Shown: positions 12,987 through 25,323 of the stretch, one piece after another
Position numbering within the stretch: the first letter of the stretch is position 1
Layout: each line of letters begins with the position of its first letter
NCBI GenBank assembly: GCA_017590115.1
Contig: JAGGNK010006426.1
Location: forward strand, 771,578 to 835,577
Length of the DNA: 64,000 bases
Direction of reading: 5' to 3'
Origin: Montifringilla adamsi
Taxonomy: Eukaryota > Chordata > Aves > Passeriformes > Passeridae
Notes under the pieces: model-generated
The model's input: only the letters and a program-made list of their open reading frames with translations
The model's database searches: none
What the model was told of the DNA's origin: nothing
Program-made: the position numbers and the translations under genes

Positions 12987-14002
12987 TGTAGTAGAGCTGA
13001 CCTTGGCCAAATGCCAGGTACCCACAAAAGCCACTCCCTTGCTCCCCCCTGCAAGGTTCATGGGTTGACATAATGGCTTGGAGAGTTCACTCATTAATTA
13101 CCATGAACGGCAAAACAGGCTTGGCTTAGAGATATGAAGTAAACTTATTGCTAACAAAATCAGAGCAGGATAATGAAATGTAATGAGAAGCAAAGTAAGC
13201 CCTTAACAACACTTTCCTCCCACCCCTCCCTCCTTCCAGATCTACCTTCTACCCTGGCAGCACAGGGAGACCGGGCACGGAGGTTATGGTCTTTCATCAC
13301 CTGTGCCTTCTCCTGCACCTCAGGGAGAAGAGTCTTTCCCCTGCTGCACCACAGGGTCCCTCCCATGGGAGACAGTTCACTGAGAGCTTCTCCAGCCTGA
13401 GTCCATCCCGCAGAAAACAGTCTTCCTCGAACTGCTGCAGCATAGGTCACTCTTCCATGGGTGCAATCATTTCAGAAGTTGCTCCAGGATCGGAGCAGGG
13501 CCACTGTCTCCATAGGCCTCCCACAGGGTCACAGCCTCCTCTCAGACATCTAACTGCTCCAGCATGAGGCTCCTCCACAGGCTGCAGGTGGATCTTTTCA
13601 TCCCTGTGGACCTCCGACGGGTGCTGAGGCACAGCTGCCTCACCATGGTCTGCAGGTGAATCTCAGCTCTAGTTCAGCCTGTAGCACCTCCTGTCCCTCC
13701 TTCTGCACTGTCCTTGGTGTCTGCAAAGTTGTTCCTCTCACCTGTTCTCACTCTGGTCTTTTCAGGTCCCAATTTCAAAAGCACAACAACTATTTGCATA
13801 CTTTTCTTCCTAAACCTGTTATCACAGAGGCATTACCACTATTTCCAGTAGGCTCAGACTTGGCCAGCAGCATGTCCCTCCTTGGAGCCACCAGGTATTG
13901 GCTCTGCTGGATATGAAAAAAACTTCTAGCAGCTTCGTACAGAAGCCACCACTGTAGCCTCCCTGCTATCAAAACCAGTAGGCATGCAAAGCCAATACGA
14001 CA
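12987..14002 (-). mobile_element. Avian ERV solo LTR (reverse orientation)
   Basis: About 1 kb that reads, on the reverse strand, as an avian LTR of the same family as the forward copy at 19514. It has terminal TGT...ACA ends, the polyadenylation-proximal region near 13100-13200, a GC-rich middle made of irregular repeats of a 'ctccagc...gtgg' theme (13320-13640), and the U3 segment ending in 'gctatcaaaacc' near 13975. No gag, pol or env sequence adjoins either end, so it is probably a solo LTR left by recombination between the two LTRs of a provirus. I could not find a clean target-site duplication, which suggests age. The open frames inside are artefacts of the GC-rich repeats. Whether it belongs to the ERVK-like or another class is uncertain. 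Confidence 0.8.
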
Positions 14003-17000
14003 AGAAAGGAAAGACTTGAGACAGACTTTAATGTGGTGGGATTGCTAGTGCTATGACACAAAGACTCTCTTCAAAATTGAAGTCTTCTTCCTGCTTTTAT
14101 GTTTAGCATTTATAAGTACATATCAAATTAATATGTATGAAAATAGGAGCTTACAGTTTCTTCAGCTACAAAACATATTATTGTAAGTATTGTAAGTAGG
14201 CTGCTTTTTTGCTATGCTTGGGTAAGGACAAATAAAAAGTATTGTGCCATATGGGTACTGCTGTTAAATTTGGACTCACAAAATAACAGAAAAAAGTATA
14301 AAAGGAAGGAGTTCTTTCACATATGAATAGCTAAGAGCTATATCCCAACTTCCAACAGGAATGTGCATTTTATCAATTTTGTCTGAACCTAGCTAGGTGG
14401 AGAAAAAAAATATATGCAATGACATCCATTTTTTTTTTTGGTCTCTCCTATTGTACTCTTTGCATCTTGGATAGAAAATAAAATGAGTAATACTCATAAC
14501 TCAAAATTAACTGACAAAGTCAGCATTACTATGGCATGTAGTATAGCTAACTAACTAAATAATAATGCTAAATATTTCCACAAACATGTAAGACCCTCCT
14601 AGAACTGAAAGTTTAAAAGGAGGCATAAACAGTAAGATGAATTAAGAGAATGTATTGCTGTCTTTTTTTTATTATTATTATTTTTTCTTGTCTGAGGTTC
14701 AAATATGTTTTCAAGGGTAGAATAGGCAATATGATATAGAAAATACACTTTCAAGCCTCTGTCTCAGAATTTGTCATTATAAATTTCTGTGCTATTTACA
14801 TTTCTTAATGTTTTATTTTTAAGTGGTTAGTGATTTAAGCTACCTGAACCAGTAATTTACCTAAGAAAAATTTGCAGCATGTTTCCTGCAGTGAATCAAG
14901 AGAAAAAGGAAAAAATATAGTAGAAAGTAAAAAGGCATTTCAAGCATCTTATTTCCTTGCTCTAACATTTTGAAGGCAATCACAGAACATTTGCATAACT
15001 ACTGTAACTCCTAATACATTTGAATTATTTCTCTGTCACAATTCAGACTGAAGGAATATTTTTAATGTAAAATTTAAAAAACATTTATTTTAAATGTGTT
15101 TTTTCAGCACTTCTGTTGAAAGCATTAGAGTGCTACTGCCAACATTCCCCTGCCCCTCTCTACCTACTGTTTGAATGGGAGGTATAAGGAGTAAGAGTAC
15201 TCTCAACTTTTTTTCCACTCCAATTTCAGGAGTAGTACAGCTTGAATTAAAATGTGACACAGTTTTAGAAGGAGCAGCATCCAAAAGAAAGAGTCTTTGG
15301 GCAGAGGAAGATGAGTGACAATTAAAACTTTCATTATTAATATTTTGGGTTTTTTTCTTTAAAGGACGGGTAGAGAGACTATATTAACAAAGGTGAATAG
15401 AGTGGAAATTCACTATTCAAAGTGTCTTTTCTCTGTGGCTTGTCTGATTTTGAGAATCCATGTTGCTTAGTCTAAAATGTAAACTCTTTGTGGCTTCCCT
15501 GCTCTATGCAAGAGCCACTGTTTAGCTGAAGGTCACCCTAAACTGAGCTAAAACTTAGTTTAGATTCTGTAAAATCTACTTACAGTGTTTCAGGGAGGGT
15601 CATTATTTTTTAGAATAATGTAGAATAAACAATAGTCTGTAACTCTTGTAGTGCTGAGGTGCTTACAGTAAAATCTGTGAGATTTATAATCTGTTTAATA
15701 AACACACACAATTATCTTTTGTGTGTGTTTTTGAGCATCATACTGATTATGTGCCTGAAAGCCCTGGGACTTTTGACAGTCAAAGATATTTTAAAGTCTG
15801 CAAGTGTCAGAAGAACATCGTTTAGGTTCAGTTAAAACAAGAGTACATGGTAAAATATGCATAAAGGTGTACATGCTGGTACACAAGGGATGCTTATTTC
15901 AAAATGGATGGAATATGTGAAGGCTCTTGGCTGGCAGAGACATGCAAGGTGCTTTACAAAAATGACATGCATGTGGTCTGTTGGGTAATAAAGGTCAGAT
16001 AACTCTCTTGGTTTATTGAGTATTCCAGTGCACTTTGGTTCTGAGGACAGATAGAGGCATGTTAAGCTTGCCAGATGTAAGACACAGCCAGGACTGTAAT
16101 GAGAGCTGGGAGCAGAAGTGCATGTGAAAATGAGAGAGCATTTATATTTTGGGAGGAAGAGAAAGTAAGGAAAAGGAAAATGGGGTAATCCTGTCTACTT
16201 ACAGAAAATAACAGGAAAGAGTACACTTATCTGCTACACAGGAAACATAAGATAACTATAAATTTTTACGTGAGAATGATTGCATTATTTTCTGGACTAA
16301 TATTTTCTGGACAGTAGAAGGATGTCCCACTTCCATCCACAGAAACACATGAATGAGTGTCCAAGTTCACATTTACAACACCCAATCTCCCACCCATGCA
16401 CCATTTAAAGTAGGGAATATATCTAAATATTTGCTCACTTTAGAGCCCATCATGCTACTCCTTATAGAATTCCAAATATTGTGAATATCTGAATTTCTGT
16501 TCTTGCTCCTGCCTTTTGTCTATCATCTGACACTGGTATTTGTCTAGCACAAAACCCAAAAGACCCCAGTGTGTTGGATTCAGGTCTTTTTTTCTAAGAC
16601 TCTCCAACATATTAAGCAGCCATATCAAAGACACAGCTATGTCACAGGACAGAGCATAGGTATTTCTGACAAACAGGCTTTGTGCAAAACTGTAAAACAA
16701 AATCTTTCTTACTGCATGTAAGAAAAGCAGATATTTAGACACTGCCAACATAGCTAAATGTTATTTCTGTGTCTGTTCCTTAATGATGACAGAAAATCAC
16801 TGGGGTTTAGCAGTGAATTTTATAAAGTATCTGACATTTCACTAATATAGATAGCTTCCTCTTTGGAATTGTGTAGTATGTCCCTGCTCAGCTTGCGGTC
16901 ACTATGAAGAAAACCCCAACTATTCTGTGTACCATGATAACACAGTCATTCTCCTTAAACAAAATACCTATTTTCACTAGCTTCTTATTGTAGCAGGTTC

Positions 17001-17673
17001 CCTTGGTTCTAAAAGTTACCAGAGATATCTTTTTTGAGAGTTTTCAAACAACTGCCATTTTTACAGTACACCATGATTCACCTCTCTTGATCCAATCTGC
17101 TTTCTGAATGTTCATCTGACTGCATAACTGCTAAGATCTAGTAAATGAATGAGCTATTTTTATGTACATTTGAAATGCCGTGATTTAAGAACTCTTAAGT
17201 AGGAGACTCTCTCAAATTAACTATTTTTCAAGACCCAGCTGTGACTATCCCTACATTTTTTGAATAGTCTGACAAAAATTCTCTAGGTTTGTCTTTTACT
17301 AAGCCAGGATTCGTGCAGGAAAATAAAGCCACAGCAAGGTAGATATGAAATACATATTGAAGAATTTACCTGTCTCCTCTATATTAGGAAAATTGTAATA
17401 AAGAATAAATGGAAATAAACAACAATCTCCCTTTTGAGATAGGGTATATAAAAATGTTTCAAACATTTAATTTGTTCTTTTAGTGCAAATTAAAGGCAGT
17501 CTTTACAGAAGTTAAATCAAAAATTCTGACAGTACTTGGTGTTGACTGGTGACCAAGGCAAAATAATTGCTATCTTCCTTCTGCTTCTGAGGATGAGTTA
17601 GCAAATATAAACTTAACCATATATTTCACAGAAATCAAACTATATTTATATCTATCCAAAAGTCTCAGTTACA
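14003..17673. other. Unique AT-rich stretch
   Basis: No gene or mobile element is recognised. It contains a perfect 12-base inverted repeat at 15700-15730. Open frames reach 98 codons (16455-16751, reverse) without resemblance to known proteins. Confidence 0.5.
15700..15730. repeat. Perfect hairpin: 12-bp stem, 7-base loop
   Basis: AAACACACACAA is followed after TTATCTT by its exact reverse complement. It could be a small cruciform or RNA hairpin. The simple AC/GT stem makes chance or microsatellite origin likely. Confidence 0.85.
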
Positions 17674-17745
17674 TGTTGCTATGGTCTAAGCCCAGCTGGC
17701 AACTAAGTACCACCCAGACGCTCTCTCACTGCCCCTCCACACAAA
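17674..17745 (-). mobile_element. ERV LTR terminal fragment (reverse)
   Basis: The 70 bases starting 'tgttgctatggtctaag' match the 3' end of the LTR family seen whole at 24628-25323, read on the reverse strand. Shared features are the 'cagctggcaactaagtacc' segment and the 'ctctctcact' segment. The match stops abruptly near 17745, so only the LTR terminus remains. Confidence 0.65.
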
Positions 17746-19513
17746 TAAGTTGCATTCTTATTAGAGCATATGTTGTAACATATAAAAGAATCAAAAGAAT
17801 TGCAAGGTAGGGGTACTGAAAAATTCTCTTGATTTTGTTGACAAGAAGGGAGTGATACTGATACCCTGTTGTTCAGCAGTGGTATCTGTTTCTAAACAAA
17901 TCTTTATGTATTTTGATCTACTCTTCCTTGGTAAATCATTAGCGGAAACTTGATTTCAACCTTTATAAATTTTATTTGAATAAAGCTTTCTTTCATTCAT
18001 GTCAGTCTAGTAATGAATTAATTATGAATTGCATAAAATTAACTGTATTCTGGACTTAAGTTATCAAAGGCTTATACACAATTCAGTTTGGGTTTTTTCC
18101 TGTGGCAATTACTCCCTTCTATAGAGCAATACTGTGCACAGGAAAGGGTCTTCAGCTATATTGGTGAACCAGTGAATGCAGGATAAAGAATTAACCTGTC
18201 AGAAAAGGAAAACAGCAGCAAAAAATGTCCACGATGCCATTGTATTTGCTATGCTGGCTCAATATATTCTTATTCCAGACTACATTGACCTTACTGAAGA
18301 ATGATCTTCACCAGTTTCTATGACACTTTGCCAGGTCTGAGCCTTAACTGGGGAGGAGGATGCTGCTGATTTAAATTCCAGAATATTCAGTCAGTCTGCT
18401 TCATTCTGCATTACCCTGCATGTACTGTATCTAATCTGTTACTTTGGAAGGGCCTGCAGCTGCTGTTAAGTGATTTATCTCAAGTAACCTCTGTGCCATG
18501 ACAGCTCTGAGATACTAGATGGTCCCAGCAGTGATAAGAGCAGCCACACTCAGCACAAAGTGCACAACTGCATATTCATGTCAGACTGGGGTTTGCCAAA
18601 TAAAATCTGCAGTGCTGTGATTAATCAGACAATTTCTTTTCATACACAAAATTCATTAAGAGAACAATGAAATGTGTACTTTCTTGGGGTAACACAAAAG
18701 TTATTTCTTAAATTGCATAAATTTATAAGACATATAGAAAAAGAGAGAAAAATTTCCTTTTTTTGGTTAAACATATTGTTATTCAAATGCATATGCTTGT
18801 ACTAGAAAAATTGATCACACCTTATTTTACAGCCTTGAGCTATATCCTAACACCAACAATGTGAAACAAAGCATTATTGGTTGATATCCCAGAGATCCAT
18901 TATGGTTGAATATATTATTTCACACAACACACTTATTTTTTGTGTATTTCGTATGTTCATGACCACATTAAAATAACCTTTATGGCATTAAAAAAATCTT
19001 TCCGAAGTTCTTAATCAAATAAAAATAAATGCAACATATGTTTAAAAGGGACATGATGATAAGAAGATATTAAAAAATTCCTGAATTACATTCTAAAAGA
19101 AAAAAAAAATTAACAGTTTTCAATATGTTTGAATTCCCAAAGGACAGAATTTTTTTGGCTGAGTTGAAACAGGTGTAAGGGATGTCTTATGGCTGACTTT
19201 ACTTCAGCAAATGAACCTCCAAGAATCAGCTTTCCCCTCAACTAAAAGTACTAAACCTAATAGTGTATCTGTTCCATCAAAACTAAGTAGACCTGTCCAG
19301 GTTTCTGACAAAACATCCTTGCAACCTTAAATGTCAAATTATGCTGTACTTTGTGTCAATGGATTAATAGCATTTACAAATTAGCTGAAATTATACTGAA
19401 GTCTTTCCAGGAATCATTTGAGGTCTGAACTGATATTTAGGCTACAGAAAAAAATATACATTTTGCCTTTTACTGAGCATCAAATCTCCCTGCTTTCTGA
19501 CTTCATTGATGAG
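17746..19513. other. Unique stretch, possibly with conserved non-coding sequence
   Basis: No gene is recognised. The part from about 18260 to 18660 is less AT-rich than its surroundings and rich in Sox-, POU- and homeodomain-like words (for example TGATTAATCAG near 18620), but no conservation test could be made here. Confidence 0.35.
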
Positions 19514-20476
19514 TGTATTGGGTTTTGGTGAGTGCATGGCAAGGTTTTGGTGGCAAGGTGGCAGAGGTGGCTTTTGTGACTTCTCATAAAAATCTTACAC
19601 TGTCTAACAGAGACAGCGCTGGCTGGCTACCAATACCACGGTTTAAGAAGGGGGGAAAATTGCTGTGAAGCAGCAGCTGAAAATGAGGTGTGAGAATATA
19701 TGTGAGAGAAACAGCTCTGCAGACACCAAGGTCAGTGCAGAAGGAGGGGGGAAGAGGTGCCCCAGGCACTGGAGCTGAGATTTCCCTGCAGCTGCGCTGA
19801 AGATTCCCCTTTGCTGAAGACCGTGGTGAGGAAGGATGCGCCCCCTTCAGTCCATGGAGTTCCACGTGGGGGCAGATATGCGCCTGAAACAGGTGGAGGA
19901 ACCCCATGTTGGAGCAACAGAACAGGCTGATACCCGGTGGAAAGACCACACTGGAGAAGGTTTGCTGGCAGGACTTGCAATTCTGCAAGGGGTTCACACT
20001 AGAGCAGTCTGTTCCTGAAGGACTGAATCCTGTGGAAAAACTCCTACAATAAAGCAATTCCTGGAAGACTGCCTGCTGTGGGTGGAACCTGCACAGGAGA
20101 AGGGGGAGAATGTGAGGAAGAAGCAGCACCAGGGCCAATGAACTGAGTCTAACCTCCATTGCCTATCCCCCTGTGCCACTGTAGAAATAGAAATTAGTGA
20201 AATTGAGAGTGAAATTGAGCTTGAGAAGAAGAGATGGGGAGAGGAGGAATGTTTTTAGATTTGTTTTTACTTCTAATTACCCTTCTCTGGCAATAAATTT
20301 AATTAATTTTTGCAAGTCAAATCTGTTTTACTTGTGACAGTAACTGGTGAATGATCTTTTCCTGGCCTTATTGTGAATTTTTGTTTTATTTTCTCTCTCT
20401 CCTGTCCAGCTGAGGATGGGGAATGATAGAGCAGTTTAAAGGACATTTGCCCTCCAGCCAAGGTCAACCAACCACA
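19514..20476 (+). mobile_element. Avian ERV solo LTR (forward orientation)
   Basis: The element runs from TGTATTGGGTTTTGG to ...CCAACCACA, giving the canonical TG...CA ends. In order it has a U3 start, a promoter-like 'ggtttaagaagg' near 19640, a GC-richer middle built from degenerate repeats of a 'ggaacc...ctggag' theme, and an AATAAA at about 20293 in a T/A-rich segment followed by the U5-like 3' end 'gaggatggggaatgatagag'. It is the same family as the reverse copy at 12987-14002. No internal retroviral genes adjoin it, so it is probably a solo LTR. A 191-codon reverse frame (19584-20159) inside it is an artefact. A clear target-site duplication was not found. Confidence 0.82.
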
Positions 20477-23400
20477 ATGTCTTAAGCAAAAATTCTGAAA
20501 TAGGAAACTTTAAGTTTTTAGTAAAAGTTTAGTACAAACCTAGGGTCAGATTCAGTGAGGTGGTTGTACCCATTGGTACAGCAATAACTTTAAATCTGAA
20601 ATTCTAAGACAATGAATCAGAGTTCACAGATGTCTATAGGCTTTCTTAATTGATAATGGAGAAAAACCATACCTATCAAGACAGCCAGTGCATTCAGTGA
20701 AGGATATAACTCCAAGTAAAGAAAAATGTGTGTTTAAAATTCTGTTGCTATCCTGAATTTAAGCATCTCCTACAGTAAGCATCTACATGAAAACAGAATT
20801 TGCACCTTAAATATGCCTTTTTTTAAGGTATATGAGACAAATGTCTCAGGTACTGTGTGAATCAGTTGCCTCAAAACTGTGTCCAGATCTCAGTTTTCAA
20901 ATGTATCAGTATACAAATTCTATTCTGCATCAGTCTGTTTGCAGTGATGAATATTTTTGTCACAGGATTGTGAAGATATATATTTTTCTCTTTGGTCTTT
21001 CAGTTTAAAAATGCTGCAGATTATTTACCTCATTCTTATAAATGTGTATATTCAAAAATTGTGATAAATTATTTCATCTCTTTCAACAGCAGTTGCAGCA
21101 AAGCAGTTGCAGCACTTATGCATAAATCCAATTGTTAAAATGATGGAACCCTACATGCATATTTCAACAAATTAACTGCATTCTTTATTGGCATCTAAAG
21201 TGCTCCCTCAATGAAAGCATTTTTTGAAATTAAGGTGTTTTAGCTGTGGCAGGCTGAAATTTCCTTTTCTGTCATCTTCATGTCAACATCAATTTTTTTT
21301 TTTTTTTTTTTTCTGGCAGAATTACGTATATAGCAATCTTGAATGTTAATTTTCAAGTTAGGTTGAACAAAACTGCAGAAAGAAAAAAGAGTAAGTAAAT
21401 AGCACTGCATAGAAAGTGTTCTGGTTTGAATGTCTGATTTCTAAAAGGTTTCATGCCAGACATCTGTGGTACAATCTCTGTAGATGTCCTACTAGTTCAG
21501 GACCCTTGTCAAGTTTGTTTGTGTGCATTTAGGTGATGAATGCTTAAATGGACAATTTCAGTATTGCCTGGTAGTGGTAAAAAAGACTGTTTAGTTGTTG
21601 TTTTTGAATCTGTCAAAAGACACTAGATATCAATACAAATTGCAGTAACATTTCTTTCTATGTATACATGCCTCTAAAGTTTAGCTGCAGTGAATTGTTG
21701 TAAAGATGCTCTGCCATAAATTATAGCTGACAGTGGAAGTGATTAAGGCACATAGTTTGATTGCATGCATTAATCTCTGCAACTTTCATCAAGTCTAATT
21801 TAATTATACACAGGTAAAAGTTTCTTTTTAATTTATTAGCTTTGTCAGTAATCAGTTGCACTGTATGCTATTCCTTGCAAAGGTGAAACCCAGCAACATC
21901 TATGGAAAAATCAGACACTGAAAACAAAAAAAAAAGTTAAGTGTTGCAGCCCTGAAGTGTACAGTAACAATGCTAAACTCACATATGAAATGAGACTATA
22001 TATTTAATTAGAAAGAACTGGCAGATGTCTTGATTGAGACCAGCACTTTTCCAGGAAAAAAACTTTTGAGAAGGCTTAATAATTTTCAGAATCTTGAAAC
22101 AGCTGCTGTTGTTAGAATATCCTGCTCAGGTGTCATCAAACATACAAATTTATACATTTTAAACTGATATTATGCCACTATTTGGACCTGGATATTTGTT
22201 GCTTATCTGACAGTAATCATGAACATGGATGTTAATTTTAATAACTAGTATTAAGACCCAAATATTCAGCATGGTCATCATTTTAGGTCTCATATACATG
22301 CTCTGCATGTTATCTTGAATTTTCTTTGTAATGCAGATCAGACATTCTGAGAAATTTTGTATAACAGAAATGCCTGTTCCAGAACTCTATTGCATTTATA
22401 GACAGCAACATTTGCAAGACTACTCAGAAACATTGTCCAGTCAGTATTTTGAATTTAATATTACACTGTGTCATAAAGATCCATGCCTTTTACTTAACAA
22501 ATCTCTAACCAAAAGTAAGATTGTAGGGGTTTGGGGTTTGGAGAGTGTGTAAGGGGGTTTTTGGTGTTTTTGTTTGTTTGTTTGTAGGGTTTTTTCCTTC
22601 CTTTTAAATTTTTATTTTGATTTTGATATTTTTTTCTTTGTTTTGATTTGAGGTATTTGTTGCTTTGTTTTTGGTGGTTTGTTTTTTTGTTTCCCTATGA
22701 ATTCTATTCTTCTAATAACATAGAGATAAAAGAGATTTGCATGTTTTGTTATTAAAATGCTTTTTAATTGTGGTTAAAACATTAGGAAGAAGTTTGATTT
22801 ATGTTATTAATTGTTTCCACAATCACACGGAAAAAACAAAGGAAAAAAAATCATTGGGTACCAGTATGCGATTAACTGTGAATATCTAAGAGCCAAACTC
22901 TGTTTCCTATATGTCAATTAATAAAATTTTTTACTGTGAAATTCCCCAAATAAATGTATTGCTGACAGAGGAATTATTTTTTTTTTACATAACTCAAGAA
23001 TTTTTAGTGCTTACTGGCCCTTAAATATTGCACAGTAAACCATTTCAAACAAATATCATGTTGAAAAGATACACAAGGGAAATAAAAGTCTCCCTAAATT
23101 GCACAGTACATACAATTATTATTAAACTCGTTTAGTGAAACATGAAAATAAACTGCTTACTCGTGTCAAATGGATTTAATTACTGCACTAGCTGTCAGAT
23201 AAAAAACAGCATTCCTATGATGTAAATATGTTAAACTACATGGCTATAAATCTAAGAAAATATTTTTTAATGTAGTGTATGCACTTTATTACTGTTGATG
23301 AGCAGTTAAGCACAGTAGCTCCCAATCTCTGGGAAAAAAAATACAACTAATTGGGACCTGCAAAAGAGTGCATTCTATGGCATGCCAAACCTCATAAAAG

Positions 23401-24627
23401 AATATATGGCATGATTCTAGAGTAATGCACACACAAGGGCTGGAGGGAAGCTTTCAGTATGAAAACTGCATACAAACCATGATGTACCCAGCAAGTAGTA
23501 GAGTGACATGTCTATATTTTATTGTTTCTTTCTTTGATCTTTTTTTCTTTAATAAAGACCTTATGCCATGGAGTTTAGTCTAAAAATATTGTTACTTTCC
23601 ATGAGGGTGATGAGCATTTTGCCTGACCAAGTGGGAAAAGAGTAGTTCCAGGAGGGAGGAGGACAGGCTATTCCAGTGCTGCAGCTCAGATGGCAAATCC
23701 CAGGCTAAGTGGAAATACAGAGAAAGGTGCTGTGGGGGCAACAAGAATTCATATTGGACAGCCAAATTAAAGAAAATGTTCATCAAGGTCAAAAAAGTCA
23801 TTTGGCCTAGGCCTCTGTTACATAGGAAGAGAATCCATAAGTTCAGAACAAGATAGAAAGTGCAAAATGGATAAAATCAGTGAACAGGCATGACCATTTT
23901 CAAACTGAGAATCAGCATAAGAAAAATATCTAAAAGTATCTAAAATGAAGGTTCCTCATAAACCCATATCATCCTGTAATAATTTGCATTTATATATTTT
24001 TCAACTTTTACAGTTTCATGCAGAAAATTACTGCTGTATTGGGAGACCAAAAAAAGAAAAAAGAAATATTGTTTATTCATTAAAGCCTTTAATACTTTTA
24101 ATCAATTTACAGAAGTAACCTTGCAATACAAGATATTAAGAGACAACTTTAAACCCATTTGAACAAGAAGTTAAAATGTTTATATTGATTGGCATAGCAA
24201 TTAAAAGCCAATATATTCTACAATAGCTATTCTGTTCAATTTCTCCACGTAGTACAAAGGCCTAAATCCATTATCTTTAAGCCACCATGGATTATGTGGG
24301 TTGTTATAATGCTATACTGTGAGCCAAGAAGGTTTTTCACAATTCAGAAATCTTCTCTTTATCTCTCTTCCTTTCTTGTCTGCGCAGAATGTTGCCAGGA
24401 ACATTGTGGGTGTTGACATCAGTATTAATTAAAGGCATCTAATGAGACATAATGAAAATAAAGGTGAGGAGAGAGGGAAACTGATACAGACTTCTACAAG
24501 AAATCACAGAGCTTTAAAAGTCATGTTTCGAACTTTGCAAATATCACAGAGAGATAAACAAAGTGTTCATCCAGACAATATAGTTGTGACTTTACAGTCA
24601 CAATTATCTCATTTTTTGCTCTCATGT
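20477..24627. other. Unique AT-rich stretch with T/G-rich patches
   Basis: No gene is recognised. It holds a poly(T) run at 21292-21311, T/G-rich low complexity at about 22550-22690, and an exon-like segment at 22337-22514 (listed separately). The part around 21640-21880 has the mixed composition typical of conserved non-coding DNA but cannot be tested here. Confidence 0.5.
22337..22514 (+). other. Candidate exon, 178 nt (unproven)
   Basis: A strong acceptor context (pyrimidine-rich 'ttttctttgtaatgcag') precedes 22337 and a good donor (AAAA|GTAAGA) follows 22514. The segment is open in one forward frame for its whole length (59 codons), reading for example VPELYCIYRQQHLQDYSETL in the middle. 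I do not recognise the protein. AT-rich DNA of this length is expected to give a few such open segments with matching AG/GT flanks, so this may be chance, a non-coding RNA exon or an alternative exon. Confidence 0.2.
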
Positions 24628-25323
24628 TGTTCTGGTTTTGGCTGCAGTAGAGTTAATTATCTTCACGCTGGCCAGTGTGGTTGTATGTTTTTTGTTTGTC
24701 CTGAACACAGTAATGACAACGGGGATATTTTTATTTTCTCTGAGCAGACTCTTTCTCTGAGCAGGTCCAAGGTCTTTTCTGGCTTTTTCCCTGCCACACT
24801 GATGAGGAAACTGAGTGCATGAGAAATTGGAAGGAGACACAGTCTGGACAGGTGGCCACAGCCAACCAGATTTCTTCCAGACTATATGACATCATGCTAA
24901 GTACAGAAAGAGGGGAGAAAAAGGAGAAGCGGGGAACATTTGGGACTTCCCAAGTAATTTTTAGGAGCAAAGGAGACAAATAATGTGTAATACAAAAACT
25001 GAATAATGCTAAAACTGGAAGTAGAAAGCTATTTGCCTCAGCCCTGGAAAACATAAGATGTTCTTGTTGGCTAGACATATGGAAACATGATGAGGTCCTT
25101 CTCCCCTGGAGATGGCTGAAATCCTGCCTGGCCATGGGAAGGAGTGAATTAATTCCTTGGTTTTGTTTGGCTTATATGTGCAGCTTTTTCTTCCCCTATT
25201 AATCTGTCTTTATGTCAACCCACAGGTTTTCTACCTTTCACCCTTCCAATTCTCTCTCACTGGTGGAAGAGTGAGATAGAGGCTACATGGGGCTTGGCTT
25301 CTGGCTAAGGTTAAAGCATGACA
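24628..25323 (+). mobile_element. Avian ERV solo LTR, second family
   Basis: The element starts TGTTCTGGTTTTGGCTG and ends AAAGCATGACA. Recognisable segments in order: 'agagttaattatcttcacg' near 24651, 'ctctgagcag' near 24738, 'gaaggagacacagtctggac' near 24830, 'actatatgacatcatgc' near 24880, the segment after 'acttcccaagtaa' near 24945, 'ggagatggctgaaatcc' near 25107, and the U5-like 'caacccacaggttttc' near 25217. The CATATGACATC-type block is shared with the LTRs at 50343 (reverse) and 52260 (forward). A 130-base stretch at 24952-25081 interrupts the order I expect and has a second copy at 26066-26195. No internal viral genes adjoin. Open frames of 126 and 134 codons inside are not genes. 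Confidence 0.85.
24952..25081. repeat. Copy 1 of a 130-bp segment shared with 26066-26195
   Basis: Hand alignment gives about 106 identities in 130 positions with no gaps against 26066-26195. It begins with AAGTAATT and ends with TTGGCTAGACATAT. It lies inside the LTR at 24628. Confidence 0.85.

Noticed and set aside
19584..20159. 191-codon reverse open frame as a gene
   Set aside because: It lies wholly inside a forward LTR and is explained by the GC-rich repeats of that LTR; the related LTR at 12987 shows similar frames.
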